Of a DNA stretch of 64,000 nucleotides, positions 1-10,135 are shown in pieces. Where the stretch lies: NCBI GenBank assembly GCA_016705005.1, contig JADIZB010000010.1:124001-188000 (forward strand), in the 5' to 3' direction. The translations under genes and the position numbers were made by a program. Position 1 is the first letter of the stretch; every line of letters begins with the position of its first letter. Origin of the DNA: Bacteroidales bacterium (GTDB lineage: Bacteria; Bacteroidota; Bacteroidia; Bacteroidales; Lentimicrobiaceae). The notes below the pieces were generated by a model. The model was not told the origin of the DNA. It saw only the letters and a program-made list of their open reading frames with translations, and ran no database searches.

Positions 1-3000
1 CTTCAGAAAAGGGGAACTACTTTCAATACAACCGGGAATTTAACAATCACCGGCAGGAATAACATCACCCTTGGAGCCTATGGAACAGGTAACAGACCTA
101 AGATAATCAAGACATCAGCCGGCGGTTATGTAGTCGACATGACAACTGTTTCAAACTGCATTGTGCGTGACCTTGAAATTTCATCCACAGCAAATGCAAC
201 AGCAGCTGTACTGATTGATGGATATTCAACGAACATCTCGCCGAATAACCTGATAGATAATTGCGAACTTCACAGTTGCGAATGGGGTGTCAGAATTATA
301 TCCATGGCACCGGGAAACCGTATCCTGAACTCGATCATCCACAATACCGGCGATGATGGAATCTATGCCAAAGACATCACCGATATCGAGATTGGATATT
401 GCAATATCTATGATGTTAATATGAAATATTTCATCAATCCAGATCAGAGTTATTCACCGGGCGACAATATTCAATTGGTTTCGCTTTATGACCTTTACTT
501 TAATATTCATCACAATATACTCGATCACAGTTCATCAGGAAACAAGTTCTGCTTTATAGTGGCAGGTGAAACCTACACAGGCCTGGTAGAATACAACACG
601 ATGACCGGGAACTCAGGAAGTGTAACCAGTTGCCTCTATTTCGGTCATACCTCAGGATCTGTTATCGTTCGTTACAACACCCTGCAGGATGGCAATTACG
701 GGATATATTCCTATGTTTATGATCTGCAGTTATATTACAATAAAATATTAAGAAACAATCAGGGCGTAACGGTTATGACAAATCATAATCTGACTGCGAA
801 GAACAACGTTTTTTACAACAATCTGGGTGCTTCTATTTCGAGTATCAGCAATACATCCGTAACATCCAAAAACAATATTTTCTACCTCTCAGGTGGTTCA
901 TCGAGAGCCTATAGTTGCAACAGTACCATCATTTCCAATTATAACAACTTTAATGTACAGCAGGCAAATTTCCTGAATGGTCACAGTACCCTTGCATCCT
1001 GGCAATCAGCCACAGGCAACGATCTGAATTCATTCATTGCAAATCCGATGTTTGTCAATCCTGCAGCAGATGATTATTGTCTGTTGCCTGCATCTACCTG
1101 CATCAATACAGGTAACAATGTTGGTCTTACTTCTGACTTTTTCGGCACCCCTGTACCACAGGCCAGCGGACCAGATGTTGGAATCCATGAAGTTGCATCA
1201 ACCACCGGAAACCAGGCTCCTGTAATCGCCAATCAGTCTTTCAGTCTTCCCGAAAACAGTGCAAACGGTGCTCAGGTTGGGCAGGTTGTGGCTTATGATC
1301 CTAATGCCGGTCAAACGATTACCTACAGCATCACAGGTGGGAATACCAGTAATGCATTTACCATTAACCAGAATACCGGGATACTGGCAGTAGCCAACTC
1401 AGCTGTACTAAACTTCGAAAACATCCAGTCATTCCAGCTCACCATTCAGGTGCAGGACAACGGAACCGGAAACCTGACTGCTTCAGCTACCATATCTGTT
1501 AATCTGACCAATGTGAATGAAACGCCTGCCATGAGTGCTCAGTCACTAACCATCAGCGAGAACTCAGCAGCCGGGACACCGGTCGGTACCATGTCAGCAA
1601 CAGACCCAGATCAGGGACAGGCAATAACCTATTCTATTACATCGGGAAATACCAATTCGGCTTTTGCAATCAATGCTTCAACCGGTGCGATAACTGTAAG
1701 TACAGCATCAGCACTGAATTATGAAAGCATGCAGAGTTTCACCCTGATCATCAGGGCTCAGGACAATGGCACACCAAGCCTTTATACAACTGCCAATGCA
1801 CAGGTAAGTGTAACCAATGTCAATGAAAGCCCGGTTGTAAACAACCAGTCTTTCCCTGTGACGAGCAACTCAGCGAACGGCACGGCTGTTGGTACTGTTG
1901 TTGCCTCCGATCCTGATCAGAATCAAACACTGAGTTACTCTATTACAGCCGGAAATACATCAACAGCATTTGCTATAAACGCTGGCACAGGAGCTATCAC
2001 TGTTGCCAACAGCGCAGCTGTAAATTACCTCATCAACCCCCAGTTCAGTTTAACTGTCAGGGTGCAGGACAATGGCAGCCCGGTACTGGCTTCCTTTGCC
2101 AATATTACAATTACTGTTACCCCAGTAAATAATTTACCTGTTATTACCAATCAATCATTCGCAGTCAACGAAAACAGTCCTGCCGGTTCATCAGTCGGAC
2201 AGGTTGCCGCCAGTGATCCGGATCCGGGACAGACACTATCGTATTCCATAGTTTCCGGAAATACAGGCAATACATTCCAGATCAGCGCATCCGGCCTGCT
2301 TTCGGTCGCCAATGCTCAGTTACTCAACTATGAGAGCCTGACCTCCTTTGTATTACAGGTACTCGTCACCGATAACGGTGTCCCCCCTCTTTCCTCTTCG
2401 ACAAATGTTACCATTGCAGTGAATAATGTTAATGAAACTCCTGTAATTGCAACAAACCAGACATTTACCGTTGCCGAACATGTTCCGGCAGGTACCCAGG
2501 TTGGCATAGTTTCAGCATCAGATCCTGATAACGGCCAAACCTTATCGTACAGCATCACAGGCGGTAATACCAACAATGCATTTTCGATTTCACCATCAAC
2601 CGGAATGATCAGTGTTTCAGCTGCTATCTGCTTCGAACAATGCGGTCAGTACAGCCTTAATGTCAGGGTAACCGACAATGGAGTACCTGCACTGAACGAT
2701 TCAAAGATCGTCACAATCAGCATTACAGATGTGAATGAGAACCCTGTTGTGAACAACCAGATATTCGAAGTAGCAGGATATTCCCCGGCAGGAACTGTAG
2801 TCGGAACCGTGGTTGCTTCAGATCCGGATCTTAACCAGTTGCTCAGCTACTCCATAACAGCCGGAAACACGAATACAGCTTTCAGCATTCAGGCTTCAAC
2901 CGGAATAATAACAGTATCCAACAGCAGTGCTCTGAATTATATTAGCAACCCAACCTTTACATTAACTGTCAGGGTTCAGGACAACGGAACTCCTCTGTTG

Positions 3001-5151
3001 GCATCTTTCGCAACCATTTCAATAACAGTTACACCAGTGAACACCAATCCGGTTTTTGCCAACCAGACTTTCACTGTGAACGAAAATACACCGCTTGGAG
3101 TTATAGTAGGTCATGTTACAGCTACTGACCCTGACCCGGGACAATCGCTTACCTATGTCATGACAACAGGAAATACCGGGGGTGCTTTCCTGCTTGGAAC
3201 GAATGGTATTCTGAGTATTTCGAATCCTTCAGCAGTGAATTTCGAAACCAATCCGGTTTTCCAGCTGGGTGTGACAGTAACCGACAATGGCCAGCCTCAG
3301 TTATCCGCGTCAGCAACTGTTACGGTTTCTTTGACCAATGTTAACGAGACACCAGTGATGCCGGCAACCCAGAATCTTAGTGTGAATGAAAATTCAGCCC
3401 AGGGTACTGCTGTCGGAACGGTAACAGCCGCCGATCCTGATGCAGGTCAGTCGATTAGTTATTCGATCGTATCGGGCAACACAAACAACGCTTTTGCAAT
3501 TGCCCCTTCAACCGGAATAATCACTGTAAACAGCAGCCTGAATTTCGAAAGCTGCAGTTCATATTCGTTAACCGTAAGAGCTACCGACAATGGTTCACCG
3601 GTTCTGTGGAGCGAACAGCTTGATGTGATCAATGTTAACAATGTAAATGAACAACCCGTTATAAACAATCAGGGATTCTCAGCTGCAGCATATGCCGCCA
3701 ACGGAACAATAGTGGGAACAGTAATCGCCAGTGATCCTGACATGAATCAATCCCTCTCCTATTCAATCCAGGCTGGCAATACTGGTTCTGCTTTTGCCTT
3801 GAATGCATCAACAGGGGTGTTAACAGTTGCCAACAGCAGTGCACTGAATCCATCAACAAGTCCGGTATTTTCAATCTCTGTAAGAGTACAGGATAACGGA
3901 AGCCCGTTGATGTCATCAACCGCTGTTGTAACTGTAACGCTCAATGGTCAGAATTCTGCACCGGTCATTGCTCCTCAATCATTCACCATCAATGAAAATC
4001 TGCCGGCAGGCTCAGTAATAGGCAACATACAGGCCAGTGATCCCAATGCAGGGCAGACACTTGCATATAGCATTGTATCAGGCAACAACAGTAATGCCTT
4101 CGCAATTTCATCATCCGGCGCTCTTTCTGTAAGCAATGCACAGGCGATTGATTTTGAAAGCAATCCGCTATTTACACTACTCATCATGGTTTCTGACAAT
4201 GGTACACCTGTTTTGTGGGCCCAGGCACCGGTATCGATAGCTGTTGTTAATGTAAATGACCCTCCTGTAGTGCTGCCACAGACTTACGTGATCAAGGAAA
4301 ATGTACCGAGCGGACGCTATGTATGCAAAATAATTGCAACCGACCAGGATCCGGGCGACACCTACCAGAGTTACATCATGGCCGGAAATACAAACAATGC
4401 TTTCAAAATCCAATCCTACACATCCAGAATATTTGTTGACAACGCTGCAGCCCTGAATTATGAAGTGATTCCGGTATTCTATCTGACTGTCAGGTCGGTT
4501 GACAATCACGGTGCATACACCGAACAAATCATTACCATAAACATCGAGAACATCAATGAAGCACCGGTAGTTCCGAACCAGAACTTCGCTGTAAACGCAA
4601 CAGCACCCAATGGGACCCTTGTTGGACAAGTTATTGCAACCGATCCGGATCAGGGTCAGACGCTCAGGTTCTCGATCACCCAGGGCAATACCAACGGAAT
4701 TTTTGCAATTGATCTCTATTCCGGCAACCTTACCATTGCCAATTCAGCTGCATTGCGGAATTCCACAGCCAATTCGTTCCAGCTGACTGTTAAAGTCCGC
4801 GACAATGGATCACCGGTTCTTTATTCCAACGGATACATGACTATCATTGTTAACAGAAATAAGGAATCGGGTGAACTGGTTGCAGAAACAGGAGCTGAAA
4901 GACTGAACCTTCAGTTAAGCGTTTATCCGAACCCTTCCTCTGACGGATTGTACAATATCAACCTGAAAGAAGAAACATTAGAAGAAACTACTTTGATCAT
5001 AACTGATCTGACGGGGAAAAAGGTCGGGGAGGAAAGCTTCTCCGGAATGATGAATTACAGGATTGATCTGAGCTATCTGCCTTCCGGTGTTTATCTGATG
5101 CATGCTCAGAATGCATTAAAACACTCGGTAAGCAAACTCGTAAAGCAATAA
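1..5151 (+). CDS. Secreted beta-helix/cadherin-repeat protein with T9SS C-terminal domain (5' end missing)
   Basis: The reading frame is open from base 1, so the N-terminus lies outside the window. The ATG at 139 is only an internal Met. Bases 1 to about 1195 encode a right-handed parallel beta-helix region rich in N, G and I/V rungs. About 1207-4850 encodes twelve cadherin-like repeats of roughly 100 residues, each with an ENSxxG-type start, a DPDxGQ calcium-type motif and a VxDNGxP end. About 4915-5151 encodes a typical T9SS type A sorting domain (VYPNPSSDG, then DLTGKKV, then LPSGVYLM and a basic end). Domains 3-5, 6-8 and 9-11 form a three-domain super-repeat. It is probably an exported, surface-anchored or released adhesin or glycan-binding protein. 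The ligand cannot be read from the sequence. A terminator follows at 5184. Confidence 0.9.
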   Translation, partial: LQKRGTTFNTTGNLTITGRNNITLGAYGTGNRPKIIKTSAGGYVVDMTTVSNCIVRDLEISSTANATAAVLIDGYSTNISPNNLIDNCELHSCEWGVRIISMAPGNRILNSIIHNTGDDGIYAKDITDIEIGYCNIYDVNMKYFINPDQSYSPGDNIQLVSLYDLYFNIHHNILDHSSSGNKFCFIVAGETYTGLVEYNTMTGNSGSVTSCLYFGHTSGSVIVRYNTLQDGNYGIYSYVYDLQLYYNKILRNNQGVTVMTNHNLTAKNNVFYNNLGASISSISNTSVTSKNNIFYLSGGSSRAYSCNSTIISNYNNFNVQQANFLNGHSTLASWQSATGNDLNSFIANPMFVNPAADDYCLLPASTCINTGNNVGLTSDFFGTPVPQASGPDVGIHEVASTTGNQAPVIANQSFSLPENSANGAQVGQVVAYDPNAGQTITYSITGGNTSNAFTINQNTGILAVANSAVLNFENIQSFQLTIQVQDNGTGNLTASATISVNLTNVNETPAMSAQSLTISENSAAGTPVGTMSATDPDQGQAITYSITSGNTNSAFAINASTGAITVSTASALNYESMQSFTLIIRAQDNGTPSLYTTANAQVSVTNVNESPVVNNQSFPVTSNSANGTAVGTVVASDPDQNQTLSYSITAGNTSTAFAINAGTGAITVANSAAVNYLINPQFSLTVRVQDNGSPVLASFANITITVTPVNNLPVITNQSFAVNENSPAGSSVGQVAASDPDPGQTLSYSIVSGNTGNTFQISASGLLSVANAQLLNYESLTSFVLQVLVTDNGVPPLSSSTNVTIAVNNVNETPVIATNQTFTVAEHVPAGTQVGIVSASDPDNGQTLSYSITGGNTNNAFSISPSTGMISVSAAICFEQCGQYSLNVRVTDNGVPALNDSKIVTISITDVNENPVVNNQIFEVAGYSPAGTVVGTVVASDPDLNQLLSYSITAGNTNTAFSIQASTGIITVSNSSALNYISNPTFTLTVRVQDNGTPLLASFATISITVTPVNTNPVFANQTFTVNENTPLGVIVGHVTATDPDPGQSLTYVMTTGNTGGAFLLGTNGILSISNPSAVNFETNPVFQLGVTVTDNGQPQLSASATVTVSLTNVNETPVMPATQNLSVNENSAQGTAVGTVTAADPDAGQSISYSIVSGNTNNAFAIAPSTGIITVNSSLNFESCSSYSLTVRATDNGSPVLWSEQLDVINVNNVNEQPVINNQGFSAAAYAANGTIVGTVIASDPDMNQSLSYSIQAGNTGSAFALNASTGVLTVANSSALNPSTSPVFSISVRVQDNGSPLMSSTAVVTVTLNGQNSAPVIAPQSFTINENLPAGSVIGNIQASDPNAGQTLAYSIVSGNNSNAFAISSSGALSVSNAQAIDFESNPLFTLLIMVSDNGTPVLWAQAPVSIAVVNVNDPPVVLPQTYVIKENVPSGRYVCKIIATDQDPGDTYQSYIMAGNTNNAFKIQSYTSRIFVDNAAALNYEVIPVFYLTVRSVDNHGAYTEQIITINIENINEAPVVPNQNFAVNATAPNGTLVGQVIATDPDQGQTLRFSITQGNTNGIFAIDLYSGNLTIANSAALRNSTANSFQLTVKVRDNGSPVLYSNGYMTIIVNRNKESGELVAETGAERLNLQLSVYPNPSSDGLYNINLKEETLEETTLIITDLTGKKVGEESFSGMMNYRIDLSYLPSGVYLMHAQNALKHSVSKLVKQ

Positions 5152-5183
5152 AGGTTTAAACCAGGTTTGATTATTGTACGGTT

Positions 5184-5219
5184 AGGGAGGTGACACGGGG
5201 TTACCTCCCTTCCTTTTTT
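5184..5219 (+). terminator. Rho-independent terminator after the cadherin-repeat gene
   Basis: AGGGAGGT (5184-5191) pairs with ACCTCCCT (5203-5210) across an 11-nt loop. It is followed by TCCTTTTTT, and it lies 32 bp after the stop codon. Confidence 0.8.
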
Positions 5220-5232
5220 AAAGGCGTCAAAA

Positions 5233-6333
5233 TTAGTATTGACTGTAAACCTTTGAAATGCCTTGTGGAAGATCTATTTTACTAACCCAACCCAAAGATT
5301 CGAGTTTTGAATTGTTGAGCAACTTCCTGGGTGTCCCGTCGGGTTTGGTGTCATCAAAAACAATTTCACCTTTAAACCCAACAATATCTTTTATCAGAAA
5401 AGCAAGGTCCCTGATTGTAATCTCTTTCCCCGTCCCAATGTTGATATGACAGTTGCGGATCTGAGAATTGCCTGAGTCGATGGTTCCTCCGATGATATCT
5501 TTGAAATCCCTGTTTTCCATCAGAAATACACAGGCATCTGCCATGTCATCACTCCACAGAAATTCACGTAAAGGCTTACCTGAGCCCCACAACCTGAGTC
5601 TTACCGATGGATTGCCATCAACCATCGAAACCTGGATTCCATGATTTTCCAGATAGCTGAGAATTTCAGCATCGGGTGACTGATCATTAACCACACCGGC
5701 ACCATACTTTTTGATATCAGCCCTTACAGCATCCATATCATTATTGCCGATGCATTTGCTCAGATGCATCTTACGAATCAGGGCAGGAAGCACATGGGAG
5801 TTGTCAAGATGGTAATTATCGTTATATCCGTAAAGATTTGTGGGCATGACTGAAATGAAATTGTCGCCATACTGCAGATTATAGGCTTCGCACATCTTCA
5901 TGCCGGCTATTTTTGCAATGGCATAAGGTTCATTGGTATATTCCAGCTCGCTCGTAAGCAGATGCTCCTCGCTCATCGGCTGGGGAGCATTTTTCGGATA
6001 TACACAACTACTCCCGAGAAAGAGAAGCTTTTTTACTTTATGGATATGGGATTGATGGATTACATTGTTTTGAATCTGCAGGTTTTCATAGATAAACTGC
6101 GCCCTGTAAGTATTGTTGGCCATAATGCCACCTACTTTGGCTGCAGCCAGAATAACATACTGTGGCTTAAACTCAGAAAAAAAGGCTTCAACAGCCTGCT
6201 GGTTCGTAAGATCAAGTTCAGCATGAGTCCGGACAATGACATTATTATACCCCTTTTGATTAAGGTTTTTCATGATTGCACTGCCTACCAGGCCCCGGTG
6301 CCCGGCTAAGAATATGCTGTTGTCTTTATTCAT
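5233..6333 (-). CDS. fcl: GDP-L-fucose synthase
   Basis: Converts GDP-4-keto-6-deoxy-D-mannose to GDP-L-fucose by epimerisation and NADPH reduction in the cytoplasm. It is an extended SDR protein. The Rossmann motif GHRGLVGSA is at residues 11-19, the catalytic Ser at about 108-109, and Tyr137 and Lys141 are in YAIAK. At 366 residues it is longer than the roughly 320-residue enterobacterial enzyme. The excess lies at about residues 194-240, between the substrate region and the RLWGSGKPLREFLW motif, as in the long Bacteroidota form. It follows gmd with a 26 bp gap on the same strand, so the two should be co-transcribed to supply fucose for surface glycans or glycoproteins. Confidence 0.95.
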   Translation of the reverse strand: MNKDNSIFLAGHRGLVGSAIMKNLNQKGYNNVIVRTHAELDLTNQQAVEAFFSEFKPQYVILAAAKVGGIMANNTYRAQFIYENLQIQNNVIHQSHIHKVKKLLFLGSSCVYPKNAPQPMSEEHLLTSELEYTNEPYAIAKIAGMKMCEAYNLQYGDNFISVMPTNLYGYNDNYHLDNSHVLPALIRKMHLSKCIGNNDMDAVRADIKKYGAGVVNDQSPDAEILSYLENHGIQVSMVDGNPSVRLRLWGSGKPLREFLWSDDMADACVFLMENRDFKDIIGGTIDSGNSQIRNCHINIGTGKEITIRDLAFLIKDIVGFKGEIVFDDTKPDGTPRKLLNNSKLESLGWVSKIDLPQGISKVYSQY

Positions 6334-6359
6334 CAGAAATGTATATTTGCAGATAAGTT

Positions 6360-7478
6360 TTACTCAAAATAACTGAGAACGCTGTAACCTCCTTCTGTCA
6401 GGTATCTGTCCTTTTTCATCAGATGGAGATCACTCTCCATCATATCTTTCACAAGACCTTTGAGGTCATATTCGGGCTCCCATCCCAATTGGGTCTTCGA
6501 TTTTGTGGGATCACCGATCAGCAACTCCACTTCAGTCGGTCTGAAATAGGCAGGATCAACTGCCAGCACCTCTTTCCCAACAGGCACTTTGTATTCAGGA
6601 TTGTTGCAGGCTTTAACAATTGCCTTCTCCCCGATGCCATGACCAATGAATTCAAGCTCAATACCGACTTCTTCAAATGCCATTCGCACAAAATCCCTAA
6701 CCTCAGTGGTTACCCCGGTCGCGATCACAAAATCATCAGGCTTATCCTGTTGTAATATGAGATACATTGCCTTAACATAATCCTTTGCATGACCCCAGTC
6801 GCGTTTCGCTGAAAGGTTTCCCAGATAAAGTTTTTCCTGCATTCCCAATGCTATACGGGCAACAGCCATGGTGATCTTCCTGGTAACAAAGGTTTCGCCC
6901 CTGATGGGTGATTCATGATTGAAGAGAATTCCGTTGGAAGCAAAGATACCATAGGCTTCACGGTAATTCACAGTAATCCAGTACGCATATAACTTCGCTA
7001 CTGCATAAGGACTGCGTGGATAAAACGGGGTCTTTTCTGATTGGGGAACTTCCTGCACCAACCCATAGAGCTCGCTGGTAGAAGCCTGATAAATCCTTGT
7101 TTTCTTAACAAGTCCCAAAAGACGAACTGCTTCAAGCAATCTCAGCGTTCCGATTCCATCGGCATTGGCTGTGTATTCAGGTGAATCAAAACTGACTTTA
7201 ACATGCGACATGGCAGCCAGATTATAGATTTCATCGGGCTGAATCTCCTGAATTATCCTGATAAGGTTCGAAGAATCAGTCATGTCACCATAATGCAGAA
7301 CAAAATGGCGGTTTTCGATATGGGGATCCTGATAAAGATGATCAATCCTATTGGTATTAAACAAGGAACTCCGGCGCTTAAGCCCGTGAACAATGTATCC
7401 TTTACGTAGTAAAAATTCGGCCAGATAGGCACCATCTTGCCCGGTAACCCCGGTAATTAAAGCAACTTTATTCGACAT
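6360..7478 (-). CDS. gmd: GDP-mannose 4,6-dehydratase
   Basis: First step of GDP-L-fucose synthesis: NADP-dependent dehydration of GDP-D-mannose. The SDR motif GVTGQDG is at residues 10-16. The catalytic STSE is at 133-136 and the Y158xxxK162 pair lies in [10 protein letters not shown]. It has 372 residues from the ATG at 7478 ([10 protein letters not shown]). The frame stays open back to a TTG at 7571, but that extension is hydrophobic and unlike the family. A -7 box (TATTTTTG on the minus strand, 7525-7532) also lies inside it, so 7478 is the start. It is followed at once by fcl. Confidence 0.95.
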   Translation of the reverse strand: MSNKVALITGVTGQDGAYLAEFLLRKGYIVHGLKRRSSLFNTNRIDHLYQDPHIENRHFVLHYGDMTDSSNLIRIIQEIQPDEIYNLAAMSHVKVSFDSPEYTANADGIGTLRLLEAVRLLGLVKKTRIYQASTSELYGLVQEVPQSEKTPFYPRSPYAVAKLYAYWITVNYREAYGIFASNGILFNHESPIRGETFVTRKITMAVARIALGMQEKLYLGNLSAKRDWGHAKDYVKAMYLILQQDKPDDFVIATGVTTEVRDFVRMAFEEVGIELEFIGHGIGEKAIVKACNNPEYKVPVGKEVLAVDPAYFRPTEVELLIGDPTKSKTQLGWEPEYDLKGLVKDMMESDLHLMKKDRYLTEGGYSVLSYFE

Positions 7479-7524
7479 AAAAGTGAAATTGGTGAGGGAA
7501 ATGCTTAACAAATTTACAAAAAAA

Positions 7525-7532
7525 CAAAAATA
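7525..7532 (-). promoter_or_regulatory. -7 promoter box of gmd-fcl
   Basis: Reads TATTTTTG on the minus strand, matching Bacteroidota TAnnTTTG, 46 nt before the gmd ATG. No clear -33 TTTG is seen. Confidence 0.45.
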
Positions 7533-7620
7533 ACCGACTATAGTTTTGAATTCGCGCTTAATTGTTACCAATCAAGGGCAAAATGAACCAGTGAATCCTG
7601 CTGCTGACGCAAGAAAATGC

Positions 7621-7628
7621 TACTTTTG
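7621..7628 (+). promoter_or_regulatory. -7 promoter box of the molybdate-type ABC operon
   Basis: TACTTTTG matches TAnnTTTG and lies 30 nt before the permease ATG. No -33 TTTG at the usual spacing. Confidence 0.4.
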
Positions 7629-7658
7629 TGCCGAACCTTCGGGTCAGATAGCTAATAT

Positions 7659-8444
7659 ATGCAATACCGTTCATTTTATCTGTGGGCTAACCTTCTGGGT
7701 GCATTTGTACTTCTTTTCATTGTAGCGCCGCTCGCCGGCATTGTCTTGTCTACCGACTTCAAAGATGTCGCCAGTGCCCTTTCGGATAATGAGGTTGGTG
7801 CCAGTATCTGGCTGACTATATTTTCGTCAATCATTGCAACACTCGTTTTTGCTGCTCTGTCACTTCCATTAGCATGGTTGCTTGCCAGGAAAAAATTTGC
7901 TTTTAAACGCCTGATAACCGGTATCATCGATTTGCCTGTGGTTATCCCCCACACTGCTGCAGGCATTGCGCTGCTGGGTGTTATTTCCCGTAATTCAGCC
8001 ATCGGCAGGCTCGCTGATTCATTCGGTTTCGATTTTGTAGGACACCCCTCCGGAATCATCATTGCCATGGCTTTTGTCAGCCTTCCATTTTTTATTAATT
8101 CTGCCAGAGACGGGTTTTCGGCAGTACCTGAAAGACTTGAAAAAGCAGCCCTGAACCTGGGTGCCAGCCCGACCAGGGTATTTTTTACCATTTCGATCCC
8201 TCTTGCCATGCGTCAGATTGTATCCGGATGCGTCATGATGTTTGCACGGGGAATGAGTGAATTCGGGGCTGTTGTTATCATCGCCTATCACCCTATGGTT
8301 GCACCTGTTCTGATCTATGAACGGTTCAGCTCATTCGGACTGCAATACGCCAGACCGGTAGCGGTTATTCTGATCGTTCTGTCGGTCGTTTTCTTCCTGT
8401 TGATGAGATTAATGTCAAAAGATGCCGAAAATGCTCGAAATTAA
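7659..8444 (+). CDS. Molybdate/tungstate-type ABC transporter permease
   Basis: Inner-membrane permease of the ModB/WtpB type, 261 residues with about six membrane segments. The cytoplasmic coupling (EAA) loop is at about residues 163-187 and contains LGASPTRVFFTISIPLA. The short N-terminus and the PVVIPHTAAGIALL segment are typical of ModB/WtpB permeases. Its 3' end overlaps the ATPase gene by 23 bp, so translation is coupled. No periplasmic binding protein gene lies next to it, and one must be supplied from elsewhere. Substrate assignment rests on the TOBE-containing ATPase and the MobB-like neighbour; sulfate or another oxyanion is less likely but not excluded. Confidence 0.85.
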   Translation: MQYRSFYLWANLLGAFVLLFIVAPLAGIVLSTDFKDVASALSDNEVGASIWLTIFSSIIATLVFAALSLPLAWLLARKKFAFKRLITGIIDLPVVIPHTAAGIALLGVISRNSAIGRLADSFGFDFVGHPSGIIIAMAFVSLPFFINSARDGFSAVPERLEKAALNLGASPTRVFFTISIPLAMRQIVSGCVMMFARGMSEFGAVVIIAYHPMVAPVLIYERFSSFGLQYARPVAVILIVLSVVFFLLMRLMSKDAENARN

Positions 8445-9480
8445 GAACATAAGCAAAACCTTCGGGCGATTCAGCATCAGAAATATCAACCTCACTGTTG
8501 CTGACAATGAATATTTTATTCTCCTGGGCGCTTCAGGGGCTGGTAAATCAGTTTTACTTGAGATCATTGCCGGATTGGTGATGCCAGAGAATGGTGAGAT
8601 TTTTCTGAATGGAAAGAACATTACAAAAATGCCGGTCGATAAAAGAAAAACCGGACTCATCTTTCAGACTCCTGCCATTTTTCCCCATCTGACCATAAGG
8701 GAAAACATTGCCTATCCCCTGAAACATACCGGGAATCGTGAATCGGCCGATCGGGTAAATAAACTGGCCGGTCAAATGAATATTGTTCACCTGCTCGGCC
8801 AGAAGCCTGCCAAACTTTCAGGCGGTGAACTTCAACGGGTGGCACTTGCAAGAACGCTGGCCTCTGACCCTGTCATGCTTTTACTTGATGAACCTTTATC
8901 GGCGGTTGACACACCCATGAAATCAGGGCTTCGTGGATTGCTCCGGGAACTCAACAGGCAAGGCCTGCCGGTTTTGCATGTAACCCACGATTACGAAGAA
9001 GCTCTCGCTTTAGCGACCACCATGGCTGTTATTGAAGATGGTTGTATTGTTCAGACAGGATCTCCTGAAGAAATTCTGACCCATCCAAGAACCGGATTTA
9101 CAGCAGGCTTCTCCGGTGAACACAATTTTTTTAAAGCTGAAATTAAATCAGGTATCGCCGTCATAAGCAAAGGTTTGAAAACAGGAGAAGATGTTGAAAT
9201 CAAACTCAATGAATTTTACGAAGATGGTGCTGCCAATATCCTGATCAGAAGTAAATATGTGATCATTTCCGTCGAAAAACCTCACATGAGTACCGTAAAC
9301 AATCTTGAAGGAACCATTTCAGGCATTAGTCCGTCACGCGAAGGTTTTGAAGTCTGTGTATCCGGAACCATTGACCTTTATGCAAGAATAACACGTGAAT
9401 CAATGGAAACAATGAACCTGAATACCGGAATGAAAATCTGGGCCTGTTTTAAGGCGTCATCGGTTGATGTGATTCGTTGA
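8422..9480 (+). CDS. Molybdate/tungstate-type ABC transporter ATP-binding protein
   Basis: ATPase partner of the upstream permease, 352 residues. Walker A is GASGAGKS (36-43), the signature is LSGGE (132-136), and Walker B is MLLLDE (152-157) with catalytic Glu157. The switch His is in VLHVTHDYEEA. The C-terminal 60 residues look like a TOBE/MOP oxyanion-sensing domain (EGTISGISPSREGFEV onward), as in ModC/WtpC. The start is the ATG at 8422, inside the permease gene; another in-frame ATG at 8431 is possible. The gap to the MobB-like gene is 64 bp, so the three genes probably form one operon. Confidence 0.88.
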   Translation: MPKMLEIKNISKTFGRFSIRNINLTVADNEYFILLGASGAGKSVLLEIIAGLVMPENGEIFLNGKNITKMPVDKRKTGLIFQTPAIFPHLTIRENIAYPLKHTGNRESADRVNKLAGQMNIVHLLGQKPAKLSGGELQRVALARTLASDPVMLLLDEPLSAVDTPMKSGLRGLLRELNRQGLPVLHVTHDYEEALALATTMAVIEDGCIVQTGSPEEILTHPRTGFTAGFSGEHNFFKAEIKSGIAVISKGLKTGEDVEIKLNEFYEDGAANILIRSKYVIISVEKPHMSTVNNLEGTISGISPSREGFEVCVSGTIDLYARITRESMETMNLNTGMKIWACFKASSVDVIR

Positions 9481-9544
9481 TGCTGATTTGCTGGAATGAA
9501 ATGAATCCACTGAACTGATCGATTCAGAAACAAAAAGTATCCAA

Positions 9545-10108
9545 ATGACTGCCCTGAAAAAGCTACCAGACCTGATTATCATCGGCGGATCTTCACGCAA
9601 CGTCGGAAAAACCGGTCTCGCACTGACACTGATTGAGAAGTTGTCGATGCATGGAAAAGTTACCGGGCTCAAAGTTACCAGCCTGAGACCTGGGGAAGAA
9701 GCATTCCATGGCAGCCACGACACAAATCAAAACAGCAAATTCAGAATTACCGAAGAAAAGGATCCGTTTACCTCAAAGGACACTTCGCGAATGCTGAAAG
9801 CAGGTGCTGAAAAGGTATTTTTCATTGAATCGCCCGATAATCTGCTCGAAAGTGCATTTAGTGTATTTATGAAGGAGTACTATTCAGGCGGGCCTGTTGT
9901 ATGTGAATCCAGAAGCCTGCGCCATGCCATAGTTCCGGGGCTTTTTATTCTGTTGAAACATTACAATACAGATCTGATTAAGGATGACTTTGCGTATTAT
10001 GAGAAACAGGCTGATATCATTTTTACGATTGATCGTCAGATCATAAATTCAAACAGTCTGGCTCATAAAATCACCTGGGATGCTTGTGGCTGGAAATCAG
10101 ACCTCTGA
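9545..10108 (+). CDS. MobB-like P-loop nucleotide-binding protein
   Basis: A 187-residue cytoplasmic protein. It begins with an extended P-loop, GGSSRNVGKTG (residues 14-24), followed by a helix. A KDTSRMLKAGAEKVFFIES segment recalls the KDSYRxxxAGA segment of MobB, the GTP-binding partner in molybdopterin guanine dinucleotide synthesis. Position after the ModBC-like genes supports a molybdenum or tungsten cofactor link. It lacks the histidine-rich HDFEID region of classical MobB, so it is a divergent relative and its reaction is inferred. The gene converges on the leucine-rich-repeat gene ending at 10136, with no strong terminator between them. Confidence 0.7.
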   Translation: MTALKKLPDLIIIGGSSRNVGKTGLALTLIEKLSMHGKVTGLKVTSLRPGEEAFHGSHDTNQNSKFRITEEKDPFTSKDTSRMLKAGAEKVFFIESPDNLLESAFSVFMKEYYSGGPVVCESRSLRHAIVPGLFILLKHYNTDLIKDDFAYYEKQADIIFTIDRQIINSNSLAHKITWDACGWKSDL

Positions 10109-10135
10109 GAAGGAGTCTGATAAAAGTCACTTCAA

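Noticed and set aside
4177..4629. 150-residue minus-strand ORF
   Set aside because: Antisense to the cadherin repeats; no motif or start signal.
7479..7571. 31-residue N-terminal extension of gmd from a TTG
   Set aside because: Hydrophobic and unlike the family; contains the -7 box; the ATG at 7478 gives the normal start.
7676..8209. 177-residue minus-strand ORF opposite the ABC permease
   Set aside because: Shadow of a GC-biased membrane gene; low-complexity sequence and no neighbours.
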